Shown piece after piece: positions 8,341 to 14,768 of a stretch of 64,000 bases of DNA (its first letter is position 1; every line of letters begins with the position of its first letter). This DNA is from Lachnospiraceae bacterium. Lineage in GTDB: Bacteria; Bacillota; Clostridia; Lachnospirales; Lachnospiraceae. The position numbers and the translations under genes are program-made. The notes beneath the pieces are model-generated. The model saw only the letters and a program-made list of their open reading frames with translations, was not told the origin of the DNA and searched no databases. The stretch is from contig JAJPWX010000099.1 in assembly GCA_021205755.1 (NCBI GenBank), forward strand, positions 1-64,000, written 5' to 3'.

Positions 8341-8597
8341 CGTATTAATGGGATAATCCTATACTTTGACCGGAAAACGCCTGAATGACGCTTTCAAGAC
8401 GTTTCCCACGATGATATAGCGCGGATTGTATACAGATGGTCATATAGATTTTTCCTTTACTGGGTATCTTTTCTCAGCATGAGTACTTCCGAAATCTCAT
8501 TTTCTTCTTACTGGCTATGTCCGGTTCATCCGAACATTAGACAAACATTTGCCCGAAGTAAAAGAAAAGGTGTAACCTTGCGGCTACACCCTGTTCT
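8341..8597. other. short gene-free segment with repeated T-rich motif
   Basis: No gene is seen. The ATTTTTCCTTTACTGGGTA motif recurs at 8448-8466, almost identical to the copy at 8130-8148. Weaker forms lie at 8499-8516 and 8594-8604, the last just inside the 3' end of ardC on the other strand. The function of the motif is not known. Confidence 0.4.
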
Positions 8598-9434
8598 TTA
8601 CTGGATTATGTATTCAACTGCTTTCTCTGCTTTACTGGCGGCTGATACGATGAATTTGTTATCATCCTTCAAAACCTTTAACCAACTCTGAATGTATGCC
8701 GCGCTGTTTCGGAATGATTTTTCTGTTTCGATTCCGAGACGGTTCAAGATGTTTGCCGATCCGATCTCTGCTACAAGCTCTTCCTTGCTGTAGGTTTCGC
8801 TTCCGAATGCCGCCGCCCGACCGTCCGTGAATCTGTCAAGCCTGTTTTTATGCCCTGTACTGTGGGTTAGCTCGTGAAATGTGGTACTGTAGTACTCCTC
8901 TATATTTTGAAACTGCGCTTTCATCGGAACGACTACCATGTCTTGCATCGGTGAGTAATACGCCTGATTGCTTTTACATTCGTTGAAGGTGATTCCTTCG
9001 CGGCTTATATATTCATTTATAATCCGGTCGGCTTCTTCAATCGGCTCCACCTCGTGAAGTTCTTCCTTTAAAGGCTCCACTCCATCAACCTGTGAAATGT
9101 GGAATACGTTGTAGTATCTCAGAAGCGGTACAACCTTCTCAACCTTTTCGCCGTTTTCGTCTTCCTCTTCGTATTTCTTCATATTCCAGAAAACGACGAC
9201 TTCGGATTTTTCACCCTTGCGGATGTGTCCGCCAAGTTCCGACCACTGTTTGAACGTTGCGTACTCGCCGCGATGCTTCAAAAGCATCTGATTGAGTATT
9301 GAATAAGGCTTTTTACTTATTCTATTGAATGCTCCGGTTCTAACGCCCGTCCAAGGCTTTTGCCATGGGATATTTCCTTTTTCCAGTTCTTCAATGATTC
9401 TGTCTGTTACAATCTGATATACGTTGTTCGCCAT
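8598..9434 (-). CDS. ardC: ArdC-like antirestriction protein with zincin domain
   Basis: A 278-residue ArdC-family protein. Residues 1-130 form the ArdC N-terminal ssDNA-binding domain (IPWQKPWTG, then the PYSILNQMLL and WNMKKYE regions). The C-terminal half is a metallopeptidase-like domain with HELTH at residues 187-191 followed by STGHKNRLDRF, giving a complete HExxH zinc motif. ArdC proteins protect incoming or single-stranded element DNA from restriction. Its promoter carries a palindromic operator between -35 and -10 that recurs around the ribbon-helix-helix gene upstream, so expression is probably silenced by that regulator until derepression. The length and motifs look intact. Confidence 0.85.
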   Translation of the reverse strand: MANNVYQIVTDRIIEELEKGNIPWQKPWTGVRTGAFNRISKKPYSILNQMLLKHRGEYATFKQWSELGGHIRKGEKSEVVVFWNMKKYEEEDENGEKVEKVVPLLRYYNVFHISQVDGVEPLKEELHEVEPIEEADRIINEYISREGITFNECKSNQAYYSPMQDMVVVPMKAQFQNIEEYYSTTFHELTHSTGHKNRLDRFTDGRAAAFGSETYSKEELVAEIGSANILNRLGIETEKSFRNSAAYIQSWLKVLKDDNKFIVSAASKAEKAVEYIIQ

Positions 9435-9460
9435 GTCTTTGACCTCCGTTAATATTTAAT

Positions 9461-9509
9461 TGATGAGATAATAATATAACGATATCGTTATACAGTCAAT
9501 ACCGGAATA
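9461..9509. repeat. inverted copy of promoter-operator block
   Basis: This 49-bp segment is the inverted counterpart of 9955-10003, with about 45 of 49 positions identical by eye. Each copy carries TTCCGGTATTGAC, the 18-bp palindrome and the -10, and each reads outward from the regulator gene that lies between them. The duplication gives the same control to ardC and to the + strand operon. Confidence 0.8.
9471..9499 (-). promoter_or_regulatory. ardC promoter with palindromic operator in the spacer
   Basis: On the - strand TTGACT (9499-9494) and TATTAT (9476-9471) flank a 17-bp spacer. The perfect palindrome TATAACGATATCGTTATA at 9475-9492 fills the spacer and overlaps the -10. Binding there would block RNA polymerase directly. 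Confidence 0.85.
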
Positions 9510-9520
9510 ACTAACAAAAA

Positions 9521-9538
9521 TATAACGATAGCGTTATA
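9521..9538. promoter_or_regulatory. second operator upstream of ardC
   Basis: TATAACGATAGCGTTATA differs from the perfect palindrome only at its centre. It lies 46 bp from the first operator, measured centre to centre, upstream of the ardC -35. Confidence 0.75.
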
Positions 9539-9591
9539 CAAAATGCACAAAAAAATAGAACGCTTTCACGTTCTATCCTTTTATAGAAGAA

Positions 9592-9777
9592 TTACGCTTC
9601 ACGTTCTAATTTTTCAATAACCGCCGATACAATGAAACCATTTAACGAGTCGTTCACTTCTTTGATTCTTTCTTTCGTCCCTTTGGGAAAACGCACAAGA
9701 ACTTTATCATAATTCTTTTTTTCATATTCCGCCGTTGCTCTCATTTGAGCCTCGGACACTTTCTTTTTTTCTTCCAT
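9592..9777 (-). CDS. ribbon-helix-helix (Arc/MetJ-type) repressor
   Basis: A 61-residue protein. The C-terminal 40 residues fit a ribbon-helix-helix DNA-binding fold: a beta strand DKVLVRFPKGT, helix KERIKEVNDS, then LNGFIVSAVIEKLEREA. Such dimers bind short palindromes, and at least five full copies of an 18-bp palindrome plus one half site surround this gene. It is the obvious regulator of ardC, of the + strand operon at 10.15 kb and of itself. No toxin gene is adjacent, so it is not the antitoxin of a classical pair. AAAGGATAAATCATC precedes the ATG. Confidence 0.85.
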   Translation of the reverse strand: MEEKKKVSEAQMRATAEYEKKNYDKVLVRFPKGTKERIKEVNDSLNGFIVSAVIEKLEREA

Positions 9778-9858
9778 GATGATTTATCCTTTCTTTGCTC
9801 AGAATATCTCTTCTATATATTATGTTTCTTCTTTTATTCTTCCAAACTCTATTCTTTC

Positions 9859-9908
9859 ATAACGATAGCAAAGACAGCGTATTTTGTCAATCTAACGATA
9901 TCGTTATA
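9859..9908 (-). promoter_or_regulatory. autoregulated promoter of the repressor gene
   Basis: On the - strand TTGACA (9890-9885) and TATCGT (9867-9862) are 17 bp apart. A half site, ATAACGATAGC, at 9859-9869 covers the -10. A nearly perfect operator, TCTAACGATATCGTTATA, at 9891-9908 abuts the -35. This fits negative autoregulation. Confidence 0.7.
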
Positions 9909-9926
9909 CAAATTGTACAACAAAAT

Positions 9927-9944
9927 CCATACGATATCGTTATA
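9927..9944. promoter_or_regulatory. operator between the divergent promoters
   Basis: CCATACGATATCGTTATA retains the core GATATCG and one full arm of the palindrome. It lies midway between the repressor promoter and the + strand operon promoter, where it could assist cooperative binding. Confidence 0.65.
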
Positions 9945-9964
9945 TTTTGGCGAATATTCCGGTA

Positions 9965-9993
9965 TTGACGATATAACGATATCGTTATATAAT
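9965..9993 (+). promoter_or_regulatory. promoter of the small-gene/sigma operon with operator in spacer
   Basis: TTGACG (9965-9970) and a consensus TATAAT (9988-9993) are 17 bp apart. The 20-bp perfect palindrome ATATAACGATATCGTTATAT at 9971-9990 fills the spacer and enters the -10. Without the repressor this would be one of the strongest promoters in the element. Transcription runs through the genes at 10152-12638. Confidence 0.85.
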
Positions 9994-10151
9994 CATCTCA
10001 TCAAAACAAAACACGGTCAACCGGATAGCCGAAAGCTTCCGAAACTGAAAACCATATACCTGTGAACCAACGATGACGGCGGCAATAGACACGAAGATGA
10101 TTTCAGGGTTGACCACCCAAAATCAGAACAGACCATAGGAGGATAAAAGAT

Positions 10152-10430
10152 ATGTGTAGAACGATGAACGAGTTAAAAAAACAGGTTGCCGATTATAGAA
10201 GTCTCAAGGCTTTAAAGGAAGAGATTGAAGCTGAGTTGAAAGCGGCTGAGTACGAGATCATTTCCTATCTGGATACCAACCAGAAGTTGAGTGAGACGGG
10301 CGATGACTTTACAGTAAAGGTTTCCACCTGTGAGCGGCGAACGGTTGACACGAAACAGCTTGAAGCCGATCTCGGAAGCTTGGCTGAGTATCAGAGAGTC
10401 ACCCAGTACAGAAGATTGTACGTCAAATAA
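10152..10430 (+). CDS. hypothetical coiled-coil protein
   Basis: First gene of the repressor-controlled operon, 92 residues, not recognised. Residues 4-45 are strongly helical (LKKQVADYRSLKALKEEIEAEL and on) and probably form a coiled coil. The C-terminal half is a small beta-rich segment. GGAGGATAAAAGAT precedes the ATG. The leader from the promoter is about 150 bases. Similar short helical proteins occur in phage early operons, but I cannot assign a function. Confidence 0.6.
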   Translation: MCRTMNELKKQVADYRSLKALKEEIEAELKAAEYEIISYLDTNQKLSETGDDFTVKVSTCERRTVDTKQLEADLGSLAEYQRVTQYRRLYVK

Positions 10431-10478
10431 AAATCTAAAAGCTGACCTAACGGCTTGACGGGGAGAAGGAGCGACACA

Positions 10479-10634
10479 ATGAGCAAGCACTATTTCTTTT
10501 TGATACTGAACACCTATACGCATCAATCGCGGTATGAACACGGATGCTACAAAGACGTTGAGGACATTAAAAAATATCTCGGTGAGGATGACCATCTTGT
10601 AACGGTCTGGGAAGTCGGGGACAAGGTTTACTGA
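10479..10634 (+). CDS. small hypothetical protein (51 aa)
   Basis: A 51-residue frame, MSKHYFFLILNTYTHQ to ...VTVWEVGDKVY, preceded by GAGAAGGAG. It follows the coiled-coil gene by 48 bases in the same operon. The leader CTAACGGCTTGACGGGGAGAAGG resembles the leaders before the next two genes, which supports its being real. Its function is unknown. Confidence 0.6.
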   Translation: MSKHYFFLILNTYTHQSRYEHGCYKDVEDIKKYLGEDDHLVTVWEVGDKVY

Positions 10635-10679
10635 TGAAGAACCTGTGCTAACGGGTATACGGGCAGAAAGGGCAAAGAC

Positions 10680-10850
10680 ATGAAGGAGTATAGGGTAGAT
10701 GTATTCAAGAACATGAAGCACACGAAACATTTCTTTGATACCAAGGCGGAAGCGGAGACATTCGGGAAAAGCCAGAAGGATGCAAGCGTTTTTCTTTTAA
10801 AGGCTATTAGCAATGATATCTATGATGTGCTTGCGACAATTGATAACTAA
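10680..10850 (+). CDS. small hypothetical protein (56 aa)
   Basis: A 56-residue frame starting MKEYRVDVFKNMKHTKHFFDT and ending DVLATIDN. It is preceded by CTAACGGGTATACGGGCAGAAAGG, the same type of leader as before the neighbouring genes. The alternation of short strands and helices suggests a compact alpha-beta protein. Its function is unknown. Confidence 0.6.
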   Translation: MKEYRVDVFKNMKHTKHFFDTKAEAETFGKSQKDASVFLLKAISNDIYDVLATIDN

Positions 10851-10968
10851 AAGCCGATGGGCGGGGCAAGCCCCCGTTAATGCTACCAGGTAGAGCGTCC
10901 AAAGTCGCTACCAATAGCAATATATGAATGGCTGCGCTAACGGCGAAACGGGCAGAAAGGACAAGATT

Positions 10969-11220
10969 ATGAAGACTACGGATACAAAGAATCTGATTGA
11001 TGAGCATTTTGGTACCTATATTGAAAGGGCGGTTGAACCGACCGAGAAGCTGGAGGCGGTTACACCATACCTTGAAAACATTTCAGAGGACTTTGACGAG
11101 AAGCTTTTCGATTACATAGAGGAAGTGCAGAAAGATGCGTACTATGCCGGATTTGCTACGGCGATGCAGTTGGCGGCGGATTGCTACGCTGAGAAGAAGC
11201 GGCTTAACGAAAGGGGCTGA
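10969..11220 (+). CDS. small helical protein, paralogue of the next gene
   Basis: An 83-residue protein. The second half (LFDYIEEVQKDAYYAGF, then ATAMQLAADC) aligns by eye with LLEYLDQVQRQGFYGGY/CMAMRLAAES in the next gene, so the two form a diverged tandem pair. The family is reminiscent of short helical proteins common in Clostridia elements, but I cannot name it with confidence. The start at 10969 is chosen because AGAAAGGACAAG precedes it; an in-frame ATG at 10924 lies inside the repeated leader. Confidence 0.65.
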   Translation: MKTTDTKNLIDEHFGTYIERAVEPTEKLEAVTPYLENISEDFDEKLFDYIEEVQKDAYYAGFATAMQLAADCYAEKKRLNERG

Positions 11221-11224
11221 GACT

Positions 11225-11470
11225 ATGAAGGCGGCGATTGAATCACAATTTGCTATCTGGACGGCGATGGTTCCAGAATCGCGGGAAGTACTTGCGGCGA
11301 AACAGAGGGCGGGTGCATTGCTTGACAGGTTGACAAATAGCGAGTGTGAGGTGCTTTTAGAGTATCTTGATCAGGTTCAGAGACAAGGTTTTTATGGCGG
11401 TTACTGTATGGCTATGCGGCTTGCGGCTGAGAGCATGAGCGGAGAAGGCGCATACGAAAGATTTGCATAG
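11225..11470 (+). CDS. small helical protein, paralogue of the previous gene
   Basis: An 81-residue partner of the gene just upstream, beginning 4 bases after its stop codon, consistent with translational coupling. The two share the pattern [LF]-[DE]-Y-[IL]-[ED]-[EQ]-VQ...[FY]-[YF]-[AG]-G near the C terminus. It is predicted to be all helical and soluble. Its role is unknown; a heteromeric pair is possible. Confidence 0.65.
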   Translation: MKAAIESQFAIWTAMVPESREVLAAKQRAGALLDRLTNSECEVLLEYLDQVQRQGFYGGYCMAMRLAAESMSGEGAYERFA

Positions 11471-11480
11471 AAAGGCGGAT

Positions 11481-11831
11481 ATGATGGGCGAGGATAATGT
11501 TGTAAGGGTTGAAACGCTGTATACATATGATGCGGCGATTCGCAGATATGAGGAGGAGCGTATGCATGAATGGCGATGTACCAGAAAACGCCTGGAAGAT
11601 ATTAGAAAAGAACAGGTTGAGCGGCGGCGCTATTTTCTGAATCAGAAGTTGATTGGATTTTTCTTTTTACTGGCATCGGTATTGATGGCGATTCTGGTTG
11701 ATCTGACCTGCCTTGTCGGCATTATCCCGGCTGTTTGGTTGATTGCTACCAAAAAGATGGTAATTGTCAATGATTACTGGAAGAAGCACGGCGGCGCTAA
11801 CCAGTATAAAGACACGGACGAAAGGCGGTGA
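11481..11831 (+). CDS. small membrane protein
   Basis: A 116-residue protein with a charged helical N-terminal half (residues 20-55, rich in Arg and Glu). Two closely spaced hydrophobic segments follow at about 60-95 (LIGFFFLLASVLMAILV and LVGIIPAVWLIA), then a short polar tail. It probably sits in the membrane as a hairpin. AAAGGCGG at 11471-11478 supports the ATG at 11481. It is co-transcribed with the sigma-like gene, whose start follows by 4 bases. Its function is unknown; an anti-sigma role is conceivable from position but unsupported. Confidence 0.6.
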   Translation: MMGEDNVVRVETLYTYDAAIRRYEEERMHEWRCTRKRLEDIRKEQVERRRYFLNQKLIGFFFLLASVLMAILVDLTCLVGIIPAVWLIATKKMVIVNDYWKKHGGANQYKDTDERR

Positions 11832-11835
11832 GCGT

Positions 11836-12450
11836 ATGAACACATTGGCTGAAAAATACATGGTCGAATACTACGCGAATGATGCGAAAAAGCTGCGTGG
11901 AGTCGTTGACCGGATTCTTGCCCGCTTCGGCGGCATTGATGACGTGACCGAGTTCTATTCACTGGCAGATGAAGTGTTCTTCGATGTGATGCGGCGGTAT
12001 GACAACGAAAGCAGTTTTGAAGGATTCTTGTATACTTGCCTTGACCGGAAAATCAAGACGGAGATCACCCGGCGCAACCGTGATAAGCGTACCCAGTACG
12101 TGCGGGATAAGGAAGGCCGCAAGGTGAAGGACGAGGATGGGAAGCCTATAATTATCCAACTGCTCTACCTTGACACTCCGGTAGGAGACGAAGAAACGAC
12201 CTTTGGTGACCTTCTTCCAGTAAAGGAAGAAAAAGACAATCCCTACACTGAAATTATTCTCTGTTATATGAAAAAATTGTCACGCAAACAGAGACAAATA
12301 GCGGAATATCTGGAATCCGGCTATCATCCGTACGAGATTCGACGCGAAATGGGTATTTCAGAAGCGAGATATAAGATGCTTTTTACAGATATGTGTTCCG
12401 AAAGCAAAACGAGGTATTTGAGACAAGCGTGGAAAGGGGCGGCAATATGA
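11836..12450 (+). CDS. sigma-70-family-like factor encoded by the element
   Basis: A 204-residue protein with the layout of a short sigma factor. The N-terminal part (about 30-85; ADEVFFDVMRRYDNESSFEGFLYTCLDRKIKTEITRRNRDKR) matches region 2. The stretch LDTPVGDEETTFGDLLP resembles the region 3/4 linker of sigma factors. The C-terminal LSRKQRQIAEYLESGYHPYEIRREMGISEARYK is a region 4 helix-turn-helix. It is expressed from the repressor-controlled promoter at 9.97 kb as the next to last gene of the operon. It would redirect host RNA polymerase to element promoters on derepression, but the target promoters are not known. Confidence 0.75.
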   Translation: MNTLAEKYMVEYYANDAKKLRGVVDRILARFGGIDDVTEFYSLADEVFFDVMRRYDNESSFEGFLYTCLDRKIKTEITRRNRDKRTQYVRDKEGRKVKDEDGKPIIIQLLYLDTPVGDEETTFGDLLPVKEEKDNPYTEIILCYMKKLSRKQRQIAEYLESGYHPYEIRREMGISEARYKMLFTDMCSESKTRYLRQAWKGAAI

Positions 12451-12638
12451 GAGAGTGGTGTGTGATTCTGGATATGGGCGGCGGCGTGAAAATCCCGCTC
12501 CATATGAAAGCGAAAGAGAGTATTCATGCATTGACAAAAGCGGCGGTATGGTGCCAGACAGAAAAATACCAGGCTATCAGCATGGAGGCAATTCCGCTAA
12601 TGGATTTTGGCATTGTAGAGGTAGATGAGGAAAGGTAA
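12447..12638 (+). CDS. small hypothetical protein (63 aa)
   Basis: Its ATG overlaps the stop codon of the sigma-like gene (ATGA), so the two are translationally coupled. The sequence MREWCVILDMGGGVKIPLHM...EVDEER suggests a small beta-rich protein. Its function is unknown; it is the last gene of the operon before a 170-base gap. Confidence 0.6.
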   Translation: MREWCVILDMGGGVKIPLHMKAKESIHALTKAAVWCQTEKYQAISMEAIPLMDFGIVEVDEER

Positions 12639-12810
12639 GCGTGGATATATAAGACTGTCAGACTGAGTAAGGCAACGCGAAAACCCACAGTGACAAGTAG
12701 CGCGGAAATTGCCGATCAGCCTGACGGGATGACAAGCGAAGAGCGGAACAAGATGAGCGATTACCCCACAGAATGGGGGAAGTGATGATAGGCGAAGGGA
12801 GACTATAAAA

Positions 12811-13923
12811 ATGTTAGAGCATACAATTGAAAAGAGCAAGACAAAGCAATATTCAGTTCAATCCATTATTGGCAAGATTGATGGTTTCGGCTTCAGGTTC
12901 GACAACGCAACACAGCGCGAATCTGGCCAGTGGTCTCCAAAAACAAAAGGGAATTTGATTTCTGATATCCTTCAGGGCAATCCGGTGCCGAATCTGACCT
13001 TTGCCGAGCAGGTCATTAATGGAATCGTGATTACTTGGAATCTGGACGGGAAACAGCGTTGCACAACTGCCTATGAGTTTTACAATAACCAGTTCCGAAT
13101 CTCCCGCGCGGTTCGGCGTTACGCCATCGAATACCAGACAATCGCGAAGGACAAGGGTGGCGATATAGTCCTTGGAAGTGATGGCTTCCCGACGATGGAA
13201 AAGAAGACTTTCGATATCCGTAACAAGCGGTTCCGCGACCTGCCACGCGAACTTCAAGAGAGGTTCCTTGAATACACCTTTGATTGTACGCTCTATCTCA
13301 ATTGCACGGATGAAGACATTGAATACCATGTGCAGCGATACAACGACGGAAAACCGATGACACTTGCTCAGAAAGGCATGGGTTCCCTTGGTACAAAGTA
13401 TTCAGCGATTGTCAAGCGAATTGCGGATATGCCGTTTTTCAAAGATTGCGGTGATTACCGGATGTCGGAATACCGCAACGGAACAATTGACAAAACCGTG
13501 ATTGAGGGGATTATGGCGAGCAGTTACCGCGAAAACTGGGGAAAGAATGATGTGATGTGCGCATTTTTAAAGGAAAACGCAAGCGAAGCGGATTTTGAGC
13601 GGTTCGCGGACATCATTGACCGCCTAGAGGAGATCATTACAGAAAGCCTCTCCGAATTGTTTAACTCGCGGGATAGCTTCATCTGGTTTGCCCTGTTCGC
13701 AGAATTTGACAAGATGGGTTTAGATGATTCGCAGTTTGCTGAGTTCTTGACAGCGTTTCAAGAGTCATTGCATAGCAAAGAGATCGGCGGAACAACCTAC
13801 GATGAGATTAATGCCTTCCGGAACACAAAGGACAAGAAAATAGTCATTTCAAAGCTTGATCTTCTTACTGGCTTGATGGACGAGTATTTCAAAGAAAGCG
13901 TGGAAGAAGCAAGGTGCGCATAA
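12811..13923 (+). CDS. DUF262 (ParB/GmrS-like) protein, copy 1
   Basis: A 370-residue protein of the DUF262 family, related to the ParB/sulfiredoxin fold and to the GmrS part of GmrSD enzymes. Diagnostic features are QRESGQWSPKTKGNLISDIL near the N terminus and LDGKQR at residues 78-83, the conserved nucleotide-handling motif. The C-terminal DUF1524 HNH nuclease domain of full GmrSD is missing. A paralogue of similar length is encoded at 16.5 kb. Preceding the start is GGGAGACTATAAAA. A role in element maintenance, DNA modification sensing or host defence is possible; none is shown. Confidence 0.8.
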   Translation: MLEHTIEKSKTKQYSVQSIIGKIDGFGFRFDNATQRESGQWSPKTKGNLISDILQGNPVPNLTFAEQVINGIVITWNLDGKQRCTTAYEFYNNQFRISRAVRRYAIEYQTIAKDKGGDIVLGSDGFPTMEKKTFDIRNKRFRDLPRELQERFLEYTFDCTLYLNCTDEDIEYHVQRYNDGKPMTLAQKGMGSLGTKYSAIVKRIADMPFFKDCGDYRMSEYRNGTIDKTVIEGIMASSYRENWGKNDVMCAFLKENASEADFERFADIIDRLEEIITESLSELFNSRDSFIWFALFAEFDKMGLDDSQFAEFLTAFQESLHSKEIGGTTYDEINAFRNTKDKKIVISKLDLLTGLMDEYFKESVEEARCA

Positions 13924-13929
13924 AGCAAG

Positions 13930-13974
13930 GCGGCGGCTCCATATCTCAAAAAAGGTATGGCAGTGGCCGCTTTT
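13930..13974 (+). terminator. likely rho-independent terminator
   Basis: GCGGC (13930-13934) pairs with GCCGC (13966-13970), with an inner CCAT/ATGG pairing, and four T residues follow. It lies just after the DUF262 gene. The stem is interrupted, so efficiency is uncertain. Confidence 0.5.
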
Positions 13975-14023
13975 CTATGGTATACTGATAAAAGAAAATC
14001 TTAGAGAACAGGAGGAGAAGGAT

Positions 14024-14572
14024 ATGTCGGCACAACCACAAGAGAAAATGTATACAATAGATGATATTGAAGCCTTACCAGAAGGACAAAGAGCGGAATT
14101 AGTAGATGGCGTGATTTATGACATGGCAACACCGACCAGGACACACCAGAGGCTTGTGCATCATCTTGACCGCATCATAGGAAATTACATTGTCGAAAAA
14201 GGAGGCTCATGCGAGATTAACCCGGCTCCATTCGCTGTGTATTTGAATCAGGATGATTACAACTATTTTGAACCAGATATAACGGTAGTGTGCGACCCAT
14301 CCAAGTTGGACGATAAGGGGTGTCACGGTGCGCCCGACTGGATCATCGAGATTGTGTCTCCGTCCAGTAGGTCTATGGATTATATTATAAAGATGTTCAG
14401 ATATAGCGCGGCGGGGGTACGTGAATACTGGATAGTTGATCCGGAAAAGGACTCGATAACAGTATATGATTTTAAAGGCGAGAGCGGTGGGAGCTATACT
14501 ATGTCGGATGTGATTCCGGTTAGCATCTACGATGGGGATTTACAGATTGATTTTTCTGCGTTGAGTATTTGA
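14024..14572 (+). CDS. Uma2-family endonuclease
   Basis: A 182-residue protein of the Uma2 (DUF820) family of PD-(D/E)xK-like nucleases. Landmarks are ELVDGVIYDMA near residue 25, FEPDITVVCDP near 85 carrying the catalytic Asp, and PDWIIEIVSPSS with the ExV core, followed by K of the RYSAAGVREYWIVDP region. These genes are frequent on the chromosomes and elements of many bacteria; their biological role is poorly known. AGGAGGAGAAGGAT precedes the ATG. A convergent regulator gene lies downstream across a two-way terminator. Confidence 0.85.
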   Translation: MSAQPQEKMYTIDDIEALPEGQRAELVDGVIYDMATPTRTHQRLVHHLDRIIGNYIVEKGGSCEINPAPFAVYLNQDDYNYFEPDITVVCDPSKLDDKGCHGAPDWIIEIVSPSSRSMDYIIKMFRYSAAGVREYWIVDPEKDSITVYDFKGESGGSYTMSDVIPVSIYDGDLQIDFSALSI

Positions 14573-14720
14573 TAGCATGGTTAAGATACATCTTTATTTT
14601 CTGACTGCACAGGGCTAAGGCGAAGACTTCCTTGTCTGAGACGGTTCGCTGTGGAAGATTTGAGTTGTATCATTGAAAAATGACAAATATTTTGATTCTG
14701 TGCGGATAGGATAAAGTCAA

Positions 14721-14762
14721 CACAATAGAGCCTCTTGATTTTAGAGACTCTATTTTATTGTG
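14721..14762. terminator. bidirectional terminator between convergent genes
   Basis: An extended imperfect stem: CACAATAGAG and CCTC (14721-14734) pair with GAG, CTCTAT and ATTGTG (14744-14762) around a short loop. It is T-rich on both sides. It separates the Uma2 gene (+) from the repressor gene (-). Confidence 0.7.
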
Positions 14763-14768
14763 TGAATC

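Noticed and set aside
8479..8691. 70-residue + strand frame
   Set aside because: It overlaps the 3' end of ardC on the other strand and covers two T-rich motif copies; no coding features are seen.
9592..9777. ribbon-helix-helix protein as antitoxin of a type II system
   Set aside because: No toxin gene (RelE, ParE or PIN type) lies next to it on either strand; its sites point to an operon repressor instead.
9475..9989. CRISPR array
   Set aside because: The repeated TATAACGATATCGTTATA units are perfect palindromes with irregular spacing and positions tied to promoters, so they are operators.
9745..10065. 106-residue + strand frame across the operator region
   Set aside because: It crosses several operators and two promoters and has a low-complexity composition; it is a chance frame in AT-rich DNA.
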